Shown here in pieces: positions 30,192-57,534 of a stretch of DNA of 64,000 nucleotides (position 1 is the first letter of the stretch; each line of letters begins with the position of its first letter). A program made the position numbers and the translations under genes. The DNA comes from Amorphochlora amoebiformis (lineage: Eukaryota; Cercozoa; Chlorarachniophyceae), in assembly GCA_054601695.1 (NCBI GenBank), contig BAAHQB010000001.1, positions 1,240,001 through 1,304,000 of the forward strand, written 5' to 3'. The notes under the pieces were generated by a model. The model was not told the DNA's origin. It ran no database searches and saw nothing but the letters and a program-made list of their open reading frames with translations.

Positions 30192-30222
<31 letters not shown>

Positions 30223-30232
30223 CAATATTATA

Positions 30233-30268
<36 letters not shown>

Positions 30269-30316
30269 CATTTATATTTATATTTATATAAATGCATATG
30301 CTTACATATATATATA

Positions 30317-30363
<47 letters not shown>

Positions 30364-30408
30364 ATATATATATTATAAATATATATAGATATTTTATATA
30401 CATACATG

Positions 30409-30447
<39 letters not shown>

Positions 30448-30451
30448 GTAT

Positions 30452-30490
<39 letters not shown>

Positions 30491-30811
30491 TTGAAGCGGA
30501 GGATGGTAGCGTCGAGAGGACTTCCAATCTGGCATATCTAACACTAAACATTTTACATCTGTACTACATACATGTGAGTGTATGAACACCCGTCTGTGCA
30601 TTTCTATTGCTATTCGTACAATAAGGTTAGCGCATTATATCCACATATGTACAGTACATATTCTACGTACACACGCATGTACAAAATACATATAGATAAA
30701 AGTACATTATAAATATGTATTATATATACATATATATATATATATATGTATATAAATTATAGTACATATTATATGTGTATACGTATATATTTATATGTAT
30801 ATAAATATATC

Positions 30812-30847
<36 letters not shown>

Positions 30848-31325
30848 TCATATATATGTGAATGCATATTCATACATATGATTAGTTGCTACAGCTTCGT
30901 AAAGATGTATTATCGGCCAAATTTGACGGGTTGCTGGCATTGTGGTATACACTCATGCACAAATACATATATTTTGTTTTTATATTAACATGTATAACAT
31001 AGATTTAGTGTATGCAAATACATATGTAAAGATATCCTATGTATAAATATATGCATATATGAAAATATATGTATATATTGTACACACGTACACAGACATA
31101 TATGTTTATATATATATGTATATTTATATGTATATTTATATATATATATACATAATATATATATACATATATGTATATGAATGTGCATATATATTTATAT
31201 GATGTGTAAATATACATACATAAACACACACACACATACACTATATATATATATATATATGTGTGTGTTGTGTATTTATTATATATTTTTAGATACATTT
31301 ATATATGTATATAAATATATTATAC

Positions 31326-31393
<68 letters not shown>

Positions 31394-31431
31394 GTGTGTA
31401 TATATATATATATGTGTGTATTATATATATT

Positions 31432-31476
<45 letters not shown>

Positions 31477-31558
31477 TAGTGATAAATCTATTTTATGTAT
31501 CTATATATATGTGTAAATACACACACATATATACATATATATAATATATATATGTGTA

Positions 31559-31591
<33 letters not shown>

Positions 31592-31745
31592 AGAGTGTAT
31601 ATATATTACATAAAATGTATTTACTATTTGTGTATATTATATGGACATACGTATATATCTTTCATACACACATACTTCTAGGCATAATATTTTATCTATG
31701 TTGTACGTGTAGTATTATGTGTGTTCGTGCTAACTATATTCAGAA

Positions 31746-31787
<42 letters not shown>

Positions 31788-31870
31788 TACAGATAACTTG
31801 TATAGTATATAAATATAAATGTACATATGTATGTAGGTTTGCAATATACACAAATATATTATACATATAC

Positions 31871-31912
<42 letters not shown>

Positions 31913-32080
31913 TATGTATATGCATATTTAAATACATATATATATATATATTATATTATATTATATATACATATATATACATAGATTACATAAGTATATA
32001 TGTTTAATGTGTATGATATATGTATATATATATATGTGTGGGTGTAAATTATATATATATATATATATATACATAACGTA

Positions 32081-32118
<38 letters not shown>

Positions 32119-32225
32119 TTGCAAATATACCACACGAGAGAGGGTTAGACATGTTTGATATTTTATTTACACCGTCTGTACATTTACAATATATATATAC
32201 ACACACATATATATATACATATATA

Positions 32226-32265
<40 letters not shown>

Positions 32266-32291
32266 CATATATTTATATATTTTCTATATAT

Positions 32292-32373
<82 letters not shown>

Positions 32374-32443
32374 CGTGTATACATACATATATATATATAT
32401 ATATATTTTTATATATAATATGTATATATATATATATACGTGT

Positions 32444-32518
<75 letters not shown>

Positions 32519-32835
32519 CAAATATACACACTATGGATTATATATATATATATATATGTGTGTATCTACATACATATATATATATACATACACATAATAC
32601 ATATGTACATATATATATACACACACACATATGTATGTATATACATATACATATATATTTATATATACATATATATTATGTGCGTACGTATAAAATCTGT
32701 GCATATATTTATGTGTATGCATATTCTAAAAATAATTATATGTATAGGAAGAGACATAAGAAGAGGGAAGGAAAGAAAATTCAAGTTATAGCGCAAGCCG
32801 AGGCCGATAAAGTACATGCATACATGCATATATAC

Positions 32836-32902
<67 letters not shown>

Positions 32903-32971
32903 ATATATATATACATATATATGTATATATAGACATATATATATGTATACATATATATGCATATTTACTTA

Positions 32972-33003
<32 letters not shown>

Positions 33004-34189
33004 AATATATGTATACATGTATGATAGTTATATATAAATATACATGCAAATACACACATACTACATAACATTATAAATATATCTATGTATATATGTACAT
33101 GGATTATATATTAGAAATATTTATATATGTGTAAAAAATAGCTATGTGCATATTATATTTATATAACATTTATACATATATATTATATATTATATGTATA
33201 TGTAAGAGTATACTTAGTATATTCTTACATATATATACATATATATATATAATATAGTCTAATATAAATATATATTATACGAATACATATACATATATAT
33301 AAAAATATAAATATAAAAGATAAAAGTACACATGTAAATATATATATATATATGTATATGTATATATGTGTATATATGTGTATATATATATTTACCTATA
33401 TACATATATAAACATAATATATATATATATATACATATATGTATATATATCATGCATACACTTGTATGAACATATTTATATTTACATATATATATATATA
33501 TTTATATGCATATAGTATTTATATATATATATATATATATTCTATATTAATATACATATGTATATATATATATTCATACATTTATATATATATATATATA
33601 TAAACATATATATATGTAAATTGATATATATATATATATATATAAATATATATATTATATTTTGTTTTATATATTATATATATAAATATAATACAATACA
33701 AACCTGTACCCAAATCCCTAACAGGTCGATCCAAATCTCTTAGAACAGATTGATGAGGAACACAAGGCATACCTACCTAATACTTCCGCTCCAACCTTAC
33801 AAAACTCAACTAGCCTAAGCTAACCATCTGAGAACTCCAAACACATCCCTCAAGCGTCACGTAGAGTGACTGTGCGACACGTGCAGGATACAAGGGTGTT
33901 ATGGGATTATCTAACCCAACCCGAAATCTCTTACCCGTTGTCTGACTTCAGAACATACACTCAAAGGCGGAAGATCCTCCGGAGCTTGTGGTGGTGAATG
34001 GGTATCCTCAACAACCCCAACCTAATCCGAACATTGATTCAACTCTACACCTTAAACGCGACATACTGTATATGAAGATATGCATTATGTGCATATATAA
34101 GTTTATATTATATATATATATATATATATACATATGTATGTATGTATGTATGTGTCTTTATGTATATTATATACATACATACAAATGTA

Positions 34190-34220
<31 letters not shown>

Positions 34221-34250
34221 CATATTATATATATATATATATATAATTAA

Positions 34251-34281
<31 letters not shown>

Positions 34282-34732
34282 TATTGTTAGCGCAGCGGAC
34301 CGGCAGGCCGGTAGTACGGTCCGGCCAACCGGTAATATGCTACGAGACAATGAACTCTGGTAGCGCAGTGGTAGTATTCCAGGGTTGGTTGTCCGTTTGG
34401 ATAATTGGATTAGAACAAATGATAAAGGGAAATTCTCAGCAGTTCTTTCAGAATATTTCTAGGAAAGTTCTAACTTCTCGAGCACACTCGAATCGTGGGG
34501 AAAGTTCTGGAAACATGACATGGCTTGACGTCACGCTGTGTCACGGTATATCTGGAATGCCGATACTACCCGACACTACGGCACTACCGGTACTACCCGG
34601 TGCTACGGGCAAGGTATTCTCGGAGCAATCTCCGGGATCTCTAGCGATCTCTGCATACCTATCACAATTCTGTCGCTCTAGCAGATACCTACGTCACGCT
34701 CTGACTAAACCACCTACAAGGACGCATTTACA

Positions 34733-34822
<90 letters not shown>

Positions 34823-34866
34823 ATATATATATATATGTAATATACATACTAATGTGTACATATTAC

Positions 34867-34908
<42 letters not shown>

Positions 34909-34968
34909 TCATACATACATATTTTTTTATATAATTTATTTATATATATATATATATATATATTATGT

Positions 34969-35002
<34 letters not shown>

Positions 35003-35163
35003 GATATATATAAATTTTAATTCTGTATTAACATGTGTATTTATGAATATATATATATATATATATAATGTTATATATATACGTATAGTATATATATGTA
35101 TAATATTTATTGTAAATATAAACCTAGATATATATATATATATATATACATATAAAAATATAC

Positions 35164-35196
<33 letters not shown>

Positions 35197-35643
35197 ATAT
35201 TGTGCAAGCTCAATCGTAACTAAACCCAACCCTAGTGAGAGCTTTAATCCGGTCCTGTAACCCCATGCTAATAATACATTTAATTGTTTTGACTTAGAGA
35301 GGGAACTGACGAGAAGAAGAAGATTATTGAAAAGGGGGAGGCAGAGGAGGGTGGGAAAGGGGAAGGGACGATGTTGTTGGAGGAGGCCAAGGTAAAATAC
35401 ACTTATTTATATGTTTAAATAGATATGTGCATGCGTATAATTGCAAAAGTACATTAGGTCTATGTATGTATATTTCTTAATTTAGTATCCACAAGTTCCT
35501 TTGTTGGTGTAAACATTTACATACATAGTATATAGATATATATCTATATATCTATATCTATATATATATATATTATATATTAATATATATATATATATAT
35601 ATATATACATAAATCTATGCAGGTATATTTTAATATATATATC

Positions 35644-35678
<35 letters not shown>

Positions 35679-35690
35679 GTATAATTACAA

Positions 35691-35730
<40 letters not shown>

Positions 35731-35895
35731 AATTACATATATATGTATATATATATATATGTATGTATATGTGTGTGTTACTAATATCTCTTCCATATGA
35801 AATAATGGTATGTACGTTTACTCACATTTTTCCGTATAAATATATACATATATTATATATATATATATATATACGTATGTATATATAATGTAAAC

Positions 35896-35964
<69 letters not shown>

Positions 35965-36219
35965 GCATATATATATATATATATGTATGTGTATAATACA
36001 CATTAATATGTATATACAAAAATATAAAATTATGTTTATATATATATATTTATATATGTATATATATATATATATATATATTATTTACAAACGTTATAAA
36101 CGTTCATATTATTTATGTGTACGTATATTTATTACACGTGTAATAATATATATATATATATATATTATATATATACACATATATATATATATTATATATA
36201 TATATATATACATATATAG

Positions 36220-36254
<35 letters not shown>

Positions 36255-36408
36255 TTGATTTATACATATATATATATTATATATATACATATATATATAT
36301 ATATATAAATATATCACATTACATATATATATATATATATAGATACGTATTAAATACGTGTATGTAATATATATTTATATGTACTAAAAAGTGAGATATA
36401 TAATTTAA

Positions 36409-36442
<34 letters not shown>

Positions 36443-36471
36443 ATATATATATTATATATGTAAATTTTAAG

Positions 36472-36520
<49 letters not shown>

Positions 36521-36600
36521 CGTCCCAGCCGTTGGTGGATGAGGATGGCTTTAAGACTGTCACGAGGAAAAGGAAAGGGAAAAGGGGGGTAAAAAGATAG
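29489..36600 (+). CDS. TSR2: TSR2-like pre-rRNA-processing protein, 10 exons
   Basis: Exons: 29489-29610, 29716-29812, 29920-29961, 30490-30573, 30895-30944, 32748-32811, 33725-33766, 33967-34001, 35298-35391, 36529-36600. The join is 702 bp, 233 aa, TAG stop. The N-terminal helix region [20 protein letters not shown] runs straight into the family's WGG motif (RWGGQDS, created across the first splice). Next come [14 protein letters not shown] and [12 protein letters not shown], which match the core of TSR2. The acidic linker ends in the typical C-terminal [20 protein letters not shown]2 is a nuclear chaperone that delivers ribosomal protein eS26 to pre-ribosomes. The donor at 33767 is GC rather than GT; the exons around it keep phase. 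The start is the first ATG in frame with the conserved region. Confidence 0.9.
30945..32747 (+). repeat. TSR2 intron 5, TA-rich
   Basis: A 1.8 kb intron made of (TA)n, (GT)n and related words. No further coding sequence is visible. Confidence 0.65.
34286..34731 (+). repeat. Dispersed repeat R1, forward copy
   Basis: The copy starts gttagcgcagcggaccggca, has an internal ggtagcgcagtggtagtatt (a close match to a tRNA A box), then gggaaagttctggaaac and a tail with gatacctacgtcacg. It matches the reverse copy at 4562-5025 block by block. It lies in TSR2 intron 34002-35297. The open frame through it (34284 onward) is low value. Confidence 0.75.
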
Positions 36601-36830
36601 GCTGCCGTTCATGTGCAATTTAACCGTGATAATTTATACCAGATGCTGAAATTGGGCTAGTTGGTATGATATTTTTAGAAATAAATATGATAACTAGGCT
36701 ACATAAAGCTTTACGTAAAAGGAATCCTGGATACTGAATTGTACTACGTGCATCGTAATTATTATGCAAAAATTAGCTGCACAGTCAAGACGTTTGTTCA
36801 TACTGTATCTGTAACCAAGGTTCACTCGTG
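36601..36830. other. Convergent gap between TSR2 and RMI2
   Basis: A 230 bp gap separates the two stop codons. The sequence is AT-rich but not simple repeat. Open frames here are continuations of shadows of the RMI2 terminal exon. Confidence 0.5.
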
Positions 36831-37520
36831 CTATAACAAAGGCGAATTTGGCGGCGAGCTGGTCGGCATCTTGCTGTATTCCCTGTGTATCTTGACATCG
36901 ACAAGCTCGAGGAGCCACATTGACTCTGCATTCGGGTCATTCAGTCGACTGATAGAATATGTTGTGATCTCGTCCTTGCTCTTCTTGTACTTGCCCCATA
37001 GTGTGACCAACTCACCGGTCCCTATCGTTGAGAAGCTGGCCTGAAAAAGACGCGAAAACATTTAACTCGCGACCGCAGCACCCAACAAGAAAACCCTTCA
37101 CCTTTGTCAACTGGGAAGCTTTTACTCTCACCACCCCAGAGCCGTCGTCCACATGTATGTAGTCCGATTTCTACCGACAGAAGTGCAAATTATTGCAACT
37201 GTCACAATCAGCGCAGTGTTGTTCCTCGCAGCATCTAATCATGACCTGCGAGGCCACAATCCCTTGAATCCACACATTTCTGGATCCCTCTGGTAACATT
37301 TCCCTACATCGTGCAATCGAAAGCTTGCGGGTTATGGCCATCGAAAGAGTTGCGGCTGCCGATGCCCATGAAAGACACGTGGTTTCTGATGCCGCCTTTT
37401 TTTCAAAAATGTTACAACCTCTAATAGAATAAAATAGATTTACCACTGGGACAGCTGGACGTGGAAAGCGGATGCTCCAGATTCCATGAGCTGGCTGTTG
37501 AACCACTTGCCATCATTCAT
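36831..37520 (-). CDS. RMI2: RMI2-like OB-fold subunit of the RecQ-Top3-Rmi complex, 4 exons
   Basis: Exons in transcript order: 37520-37444, 37303-37246, 37170-37102, 37040-36831. The join is 414 bp, 137 aa, TAG stop. RNVWIQGIVASQ, VDDGSGVVRVKASQLTK, GELVTLWGKYKK and NDPNAESMWLLELVDVK follow the RMI2 OB fold, including the conserved ESMW-LE-V tail of the last helix. RMI2 pairs with RMI1 to stabilise the helicase-topoisomerase complex that dissolves recombination intermediates. Length is close to human RMI2. Introns are short (61-140 bp) and free of TA tracts. The first intron is the least sure: other joins in the first 40 codons also keep phase, but starting MNDGKWFNSQL gives the most protein-like result. 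Confidence 0.8.
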
Positions 37521-38038
37521 AAATGATTCAGGACGGATCTATAGCTAGAGTTGTTAACCATCCAACAGACTGACTCAGATGATAATATCATTGTCCCATC
37601 CAATGGTTATATTAATTCAATGAGTGCCACGTTCCTGACTCGTCGGATACTCCTCACTAAGTGACTCTTTTTATGCGTGCTTAGCGGCTATCTCAAATTA
37701 TAACTAACTCCGATGACAATAGGGGCATCACAGCGCAGCCTTGGATGGTGTTTACTAGATCAATGAAAATGAATCTAGATTTAAACTAAATAAGTGTCTA
37801 ACTTTAGATAACCTAGATAACATACTAGTCTATAACTGTAGATATAGCTCTAGATGCACAATTGACAAAAGGTAAAATCCATTCAATATGTCACAGATAA
37901 AGAAGTTAAAAAGGCATCTGATATGTCCGTTTAAGTTGGGAGTAGGCTTTCGATCCACTGACTAGACTAGCACAATCTAGTACGCGTGCGCCAGCCCTTT
38001 TTCGGCCCCTACAAGCGTAAACGTACTTCCACTGCGGT
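37521..38038. other. Gap between NDUFA13 and RMI2, CTAGA-rich
   Basis: Both flanking genes are on the minus strand. The gap is free of long TA runs and rich in CTAGA/TAGATA words (tctagatttaaacta, aacctagataacatacta, actagactagcacaatctag). It resembles the gaps at 16390-16949 and 50919-51378. No gene seen. Confidence 0.55.
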
Positions 38039-38452
38039 TCAGTGATGGCCGCCGCCCCCCTTCTTGTATTCTTCCTCAAATTGTTGACGTGTTCTCATGA
38101 AATTCCTACAAGAGAAAAATTAGGCATGAACGATTGAATTTCTGGTAGCAGATACTTGATGTCCTCCCTGCGTTGCATGTCGTTGAGGTCCTTGGTTCGC
38201 ACCACAACAGCTTTCTCCCTCCTCGCTCTGAAATACACCATACGCCCTTCAGCACAGGGCTCGAATCGAAGCATATGTTCATGGAGACCTCTCAGCCCAG
38301 TTGTACGACATCACTTTGTACCCTGTGTACGCAGCCACGATTCCGAAGCCCGCGAATAGCATTAATCCCGGGATGCGACTTTTGGGGATGTTCCTCTTGT
38401 AGTTAATTTGAGGAAATCCACCTTTAGGCGGCATATCCTGTTGGCCTGACAT
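38039..38452 (-). CDS. NDUFA13: NDUFA13/GRIM-19-like complex I subunit, 3 exons
   Basis: Exons in transcript order: 38452-38289, 38227-38156, 38105-38039. The join is 303 bp, 100 aa, TGA stop. The start MSGQQDMPPKGGFPQINYKR carries the family signature QDMPPxGG-xxxx-Y-KRN, followed by one membrane segment (GLMLFAGFGIVAAYTGYKVM) and a charged helix beginning NWAERARREKA. GRIM-19 is an accessory subunit of mitochondrial NADH dehydrogenase in the inner membrane. The protein is short (human: 144 aa) and ends in a Gly-His tail. Splices use TTTCAG and TTGTAG acceptors; the first donor (gtctcc) is weak. The first exon may extend upstream in frame to 38470, where an acceptor-like CAG suggests a leader intron. 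Confidence 0.9.
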
Positions 38453-38687
38453 CGAATAAAAGCGGGATTCCTGGATAATGAAACAATTCCGCACAAAAGA
38501 AAACAGATTTAATTTTTCTGCTAGATCTGTGTTCGGTGATTTATGTGTTGAACTTTTGGATCTCTCGCGAAAGCGCGTCAGCTCGCGATGGGTCCACCTT
38601 GAATGGGTGCGCGAGGTGAATTCTGACTATAATTCGGTCTGAACCAAAATAAATTCTCGGCCCGGAACAACACGTGTGTGAGTTCTT
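38453..38687. promoter_or_regulatory. Divergent gap between NDUFA13 and the LisH-WD40 gene
   Basis: The start codons face away from each other across 235 bp of ordinary, non-repetitive DNA. A shared promoter region is likely from geometry alone; no core element was identified. A minus-strand open frame at 38541-38759 overlaps the first exon of the LisH gene and is a shadow. Confidence 0.4.
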
Positions 38688-50918
<12,231 letters not shown>

Positions 50919-51378
50919 TCGGTGTACTGCTAGTACTGGCCACACACAGCGCGCACAAGCATGGTCTAGTAATTAATTAACTTGATCGTCTCATCTGATC
51001 TAAGGTTGATCATGAATTTAACATAATCGCACGTATCTAGATACTAGAGATATACTTAGAAAATCAAGTATTACACTGGATTACAACTAGAACTAGTAGA
51101 ACAAGAAACTCGATAAAGTTTCGCTTTTCACTTATGGTGAGATCATACCAGACTAGCAGAAGGCAGATATCATGTACGTATACTGGCCTAGAGACTAGTA
51201 GTATATTTCTTAATGGGTCTATAGAGTCTATCTAGTCTATAGTGAACTGTAGATCTAGTAGTCAGTATATCTTTTGACATGCCTTTCAATAATCGGCCGG
51301 TCATTAATTGAAACCGAGGCAGAGTAGCTGAATGAAGCTAGTGAATAATAACGGTTTAACTTCAAATTAACTCTACCG
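50919..51378. other. Convergent intergenic gap, CTAGA/CTAGT-rich
   Basis: Separates the stops of the LisH-WD40 gene and the coiled-coil gene. It has no (TA)n tract and many CTAG words (ctagatactagagatatact, aactagaactagtag, tctatctagtctatag). It starts with taattaattaacttgatcg, similar to taattaatcgatgcgag at about 16557 in the other convergent gap. Confidence 0.6.
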
Positions 51379-51727
51379 CTACGACGCAGTTACATGGATC
51401 CGAAACCCTCTTCCTCTCTTTCCCGCATCGGACTCGCTCACATAGCTCTCCAAGCTCTGACCCCTATCTATCCCACCGCCTGGTGTCCGGTCCCGCGACA
51501 CGGAGTCCTGATCTAAACTCCTGCCATTCCTGCCATCCTTGTCTCTTTTCCGATCGCGGCGTCTTCCCCTGCGCCCTTTTTTACTGACCCCCTTGCCCGT
51601 TCGGGCTGGAGGTTCATCCGCCTCTCCAAACTCTTCCTCCTCGCGCTGGCGCGCCTTTTCTACAAACTTCTCGAACATTCCACGCATGCCGTCCACGTCG
51701 GATGGCTGACCAAGAAGTTATATATAT

Positions 51728-51761
<34 letters not shown>

Positions 51762-52551
51762 ATATACATATATATATGTATATATATATATATATATAAA
51801 TTGGAATATATATTTATATATTTACACACATATATAATATATATATCATGTATATATATATATATACATATTTTTTATATGTGTATGTACAAAGAACTGT
51901 GGAGACCGCTGATGTGAATGAGACTTAATGAGACTTAGTTGGTGCAACCCAACTAAAATTCTCATCACTCTCCCAAACTAGGAAAACTACTTCTATGTCA
52001 ACTCTCTCTCTCTAGCTATCCGCTTCCCTCACTATCTCGCTCTCTTTCTCGATCTATCTCTTGTGGACCGTGGGCTGGCGGACAGATCTCTCCAGTAGCT
52101 GTCGTAGCAACGTCTGCGTCTTCACGCGAAGCTTGGCCATCTTCAGTCCTGATAGCTTGCTAACATCAGGATACATCTTCTTGATCGCCTGAAAGTATTC
52201 ATCAAAACAACATATTAAACACGTGTACGATAAGATGTACATACAAGGAAATAGATAGCACCTGAATATCACTGGTAAGGTCGGATCGGTGCGCCATAAG
52301 GGTTTTCCGGCGCGTATGGCGAGCCGAGGGAGGGGCTGCTGTGGTGGGGCGTGATGAGGCGCGTGACGAGGGGCGCGACGGCGATCGGGCGGAGAAAACT
52401 CCAGATCGAGCTAGATAAAATTGAGAATATGCACAATTTATGCATAAATGTATATACGAAATATATGATTTTAAACACCACATTTAGTAGATGTAGATAT
52501 ATATATATATATACACACACATAGATACATATATATATTCATACATACAAT

Positions 52552-52598
<47 letters not shown>

Positions 52599-53091
52599 AT
52601 GCATATGTGTATATATGTTTATCGTACACATTTATGAAGACGTCATAAATCTATCTGCACACACACACACACATACGTATATATATATATATGTATATAT
52701 ATATAACATATACACATATATATATACATAATATAAATACATATATATGTACATATATGTATATACATGTACATATGCATATATATGATATAAACATTTT
52801 TTGTATATACCTGTCATTGGAAGAGCATCAATTCCATACTGAAACAAGAAATATGTAACGTTTAAACACTTCGAAGCAAGATAGGAAAAGATATAAGGAT
52901 TTCTTTTTTTTTTCCCTTATTCATTTCGTTATGTTGACCTTGTTTCTGAGGTCAGTGAGTTTATCTTTTAGGTCCTTTGCCTGCGAGCTGTACTTCTCCC
53001 CCTGATATCAACACAAATTCTATAATTGTACATATAACATTACAATAGATAGTGTATAATGTAGGATATTCAATACACGTGAAATACATAT

Positions 53092-53159
<68 letters not shown>

Positions 53160-53174
53160 ATATGTAATATATTT

Positions 53175-53215
<41 letters not shown>

Positions 53216-53251
53216 ATACATAATAGGTATCAACACATAACATCTATTTAT

Positions 53252-53296
<45 letters not shown>

Positions 53297-53310
53297 CCTC
53301 GTATACATAC

Positions 53311-53361
<51 letters not shown>

Positions 53362-53430
53362 GATATGCACATATGTATACATGCATTTACACGTTTATTT
53401 GTACGTGTATATATGTGTGTATATATATAC

Positions 53431-53481
<51 letters not shown>

Positions 53482-54183
53482 TTTGTTGTATGTAGGCATG
53501 TGAATATATTTGAGACCTTTTTATCTAATATGTCCAGCTCTTTTCGCGCCTTTTCAATGCCAACCTCGTGTTCTTTTACAATGTAACCATATCAAAACTT
53601 CACATCACAATATCACATCAACCCTGAATAGACGTCGTGTTACAAATCCAAAACCAGTAAGCATAAGGGAAGAAAAGCATGATCTCGCCCGATTCTTCCA
53701 GACTGCTCTTAATCTTTTTATACTTAGCTTACTGTGGGATAATGTACCTCTTTGAGTCTTGATGTTCGTTGACCGTTGTAGCTGATTTCGCTTCCGCAAA
53801 AGATCAATCTAAATTTAATAAAAAGTCAGAAAATGGATAAGTGTGTAAATTATCATTGTTCCATATATTAATATGTGTATATATCTATCTATCTATGTAT
53901 TTATCTATATATATATATATATATAGATACATATATATAAATATATATATACATATGTATTAATGATTGATCTCTAAAATGCATTTTTGTGTATGAGCAT
54001 ATATTATAATATATATATTTATATAATATCTTATTGGTATAAATATTATGTGTATATTTATATATATTGGTATAAATATTTTTTATGTATAAATTAATGT
54101 AACATATTATATATACATACATACATATATATAAACATAGATATTATGCCTTAGCTTTATATATATATTCATATATTTTTACA

Positions 54184-54214
<31 letters not shown>

Positions 54215-54781
54215 AAATTTATATGAAACCTATAGATTAATACATAATAGCACCTACACATTTAAAAGAGCTAACTGCATACCCTATTTTGAATAATCTC
54301 TGAATTATATTTTTTTATAGGCCTTAAAGCCTCAAGGTGAGCTCGAAGGTCCTCCACTTCAAGCCGCAGTTGCTAAGCAACATCAGCAATCAAACATTGG
54401 CATCAAGCATGAACAATACCCAAGATATTACCACGCGCAAGACATCAACCATTCAGAAACACCCAAAACCGTTAGAAAGAGAAGAATCGGTGTAGAATCG
54501 ATTCGGCAGAAAATTCTAGGCATATACAATTTATACATAATGTATACATATGATCATCTATACTTATATGAATTTGTAAACGTAATAAATGCTGTTAATT
54601 TTTATATGTAATATATATATATATATATTATATTAGCAACTATATAACATAAAAGTATCTATATTCACATGTAGATAAATCATGTTTATGTATATATGTA
54701 TATATATATATATATATATATTTATTTATTTATGTAAACAAACACACATAACAATATTACATATATATGTATGTATAATGT

Positions 54782-54813
<32 letters not shown>

Positions 54814-54814
54814 G

Positions 54815-54856
<42 letters not shown>

Positions 54857-55568
54857 AGACTTATAAATATGATATATCTATCCTTGTGTATATGCATATA
54901 CAATACATATGAATTTAAATTTATGTACATTTGTACATGTACATAGTGTGTCAAGTGTTCAATGTTACCGTGTTTTCCTCCCGGATAGCCCTCGAGGTCG
55001 TCTAAATTAATATTTCAAAGACCAAATAAACATACGAGGGAAACGAACAACGAAGGAGAAAATCCATCAATGAGTTCACCATAGTGTCTAGGATCCATTT
55101 ATATAAGTTCGTTTTTCATAATCTTACATGTGACAGATGATAATATGTTCAAAACGTGAAAAAAGATACATATACAGACATAAATAAGAAATATATGCAT
55201 ATTTAAATTGTAAGTATATATACATATATATATATATATATTTGAAATACCTACATACATATAATATATACATATTATGTATATATATATATTTATTCTA
55301 TATTATTATGATATAAATGTGTATGTAAAAATATATGTATATATGCATATATATATATATATATAAATACATATACACACACACACATATATATATGTAT
55401 ACATGTATGTATGTGTGTGTATGTATGTAATATATATATGTGTATATATATTATACATACACACACACACACACTTATATGTGTACATACATATATACAT
55501 ATATACACATACACACATACGTGTATGTGTGGGCATTTTTATACACCTTGACACAGCATGTTACATAG

Positions 55569-55599
<31 letters not shown>

Positions 55600-55766
55600 G
55601 TAATACATAAATATGTGTATATATATATACACATATATATATATATATAAATATACACATATATATATATACATATATAAATATATATATACATATATAT
55701 ACAATACATAAATTTACATATATATATATATATATAAATATACACATTTATATATGTATATGTATG

Positions 55767-55798
<32 letters not shown>

Positions 55799-55802
55799 TA
55801 TA

Positions 55803-55846
<44 letters not shown>

Positions 55847-55928
55847 TACATATATATATATATATATGTATATGTAAATATATGTATGATAGAAATAGTT
55901 GTGTGTGCGCGCGTGTACATAATAAATG

Positions 55929-55960
<32 letters not shown>

Positions 55961-56185
55961 GTGTATATACATATATATATATGTAATATATATATATATA
56001 TCTATATATGTATATTTATTTATATATATATATATGTATATACATATATTGAACAATATATACATATATGTATGTAATTATGTATGTTCACTTACACTCA
56101 TACATGCATACATACGTACAAACGCAATATATTCATATATATATATATATATGTATGTATGTATGTATGTATTATATGTATATAT

Positions 56186-56232
<47 letters not shown>

Positions 56233-56269
56233 CTGTGTCAAGGTATATAAAAGTGCACGCACATACACG

Positions 56270-56344
<75 letters not shown>

Positions 56345-56677
56345 GGGGTCTGTTGGATAAGTCTTAGCCATCTGGTACGTCTTATGCGCCGCGTCCAGCT
56401 GTAGAGCCCCGATGTCATATGCAACCTAAATAAATAGATTTACTTGTTTTATATAATACATATATTTATACACATAATACATATCAATGTATAAATGTAT
56501 GTGTATGTATTATAAGATACATATATATATATATATATGTGTATATATATTATATGCATTAGATGTGTACATACATACCAACAAAATCTTTTTTCCATAT
56601 TTCTTTATGTACATACACATATTTATATGTAAAACATATGTACATGTATATATATGTATATATATGTATATATAATA

Positions 56678-56716
<39 letters not shown>

Positions 56717-56756
56717 GTATGAGCATATCTACATTTTGAATATGTAGAAATATATA

Positions 56757-56793
<37 letters not shown>

Positions 56794-56905
56794 GTCATCT
56801 TGGTAAGCAGGTGCCCTTGGGTATGCTTATACATAATCGACATGATACATACATAATAAAATATTAAATTTAGATATATACATTTATATATATATATATA
56901 TATAA

Positions 56906-56965
<60 letters not shown>

Positions 56966-57005
56966 CGCATGTAGTTTTACATCTATATGCACGAATATTT
57001 ATACA

Positions 57006-57036
<31 letters not shown>

Positions 57037-57297
57037 GTATTATGTATAGATTTTTACATGCAAAGGTATATATATATATTATATATATATATATATTATA
57101 TATATATATATATATATATCGAAAGTTCTCGAACACTTCTAGATAGTTCCAAAAATTCTCTCGACTTCAGAGTAGATAACCTTCATGAAGTTAATCATAA
57201 CGCAACTAACATTACTCAAAAGGTCTCGACCAAATCATGGACTCCAGTGGTATACCATACCGTTGCGCTGACAATATCTATCTATCTACACATAATG

Positions 57298-57328
<31 letters not shown>

Positions 57329-57480
57329 GTATATAGAATCCTTGTTAAGTTAGACAAGAATCCTGGGCTCCCGTGTGTTCACTAAACCTGAATCTCCAAT
57401 AATCTTCAGTGGATCTCCAAAGATCTCGAACTATTTTAATAGCTAAAACTCATAGAATTTGACTATGTATGTATGTTACA

Positions 57481-57534
<54 letters not shown>

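Noticed and set aside
36694-36918. Minus-strand open frame with DTQGIQQDADQLAAKFAFV
   Set aside because: It overlaps the RMI2 terminal exon in another frame, and the RMI2 frame has the conserved ESMW motif and a stop.
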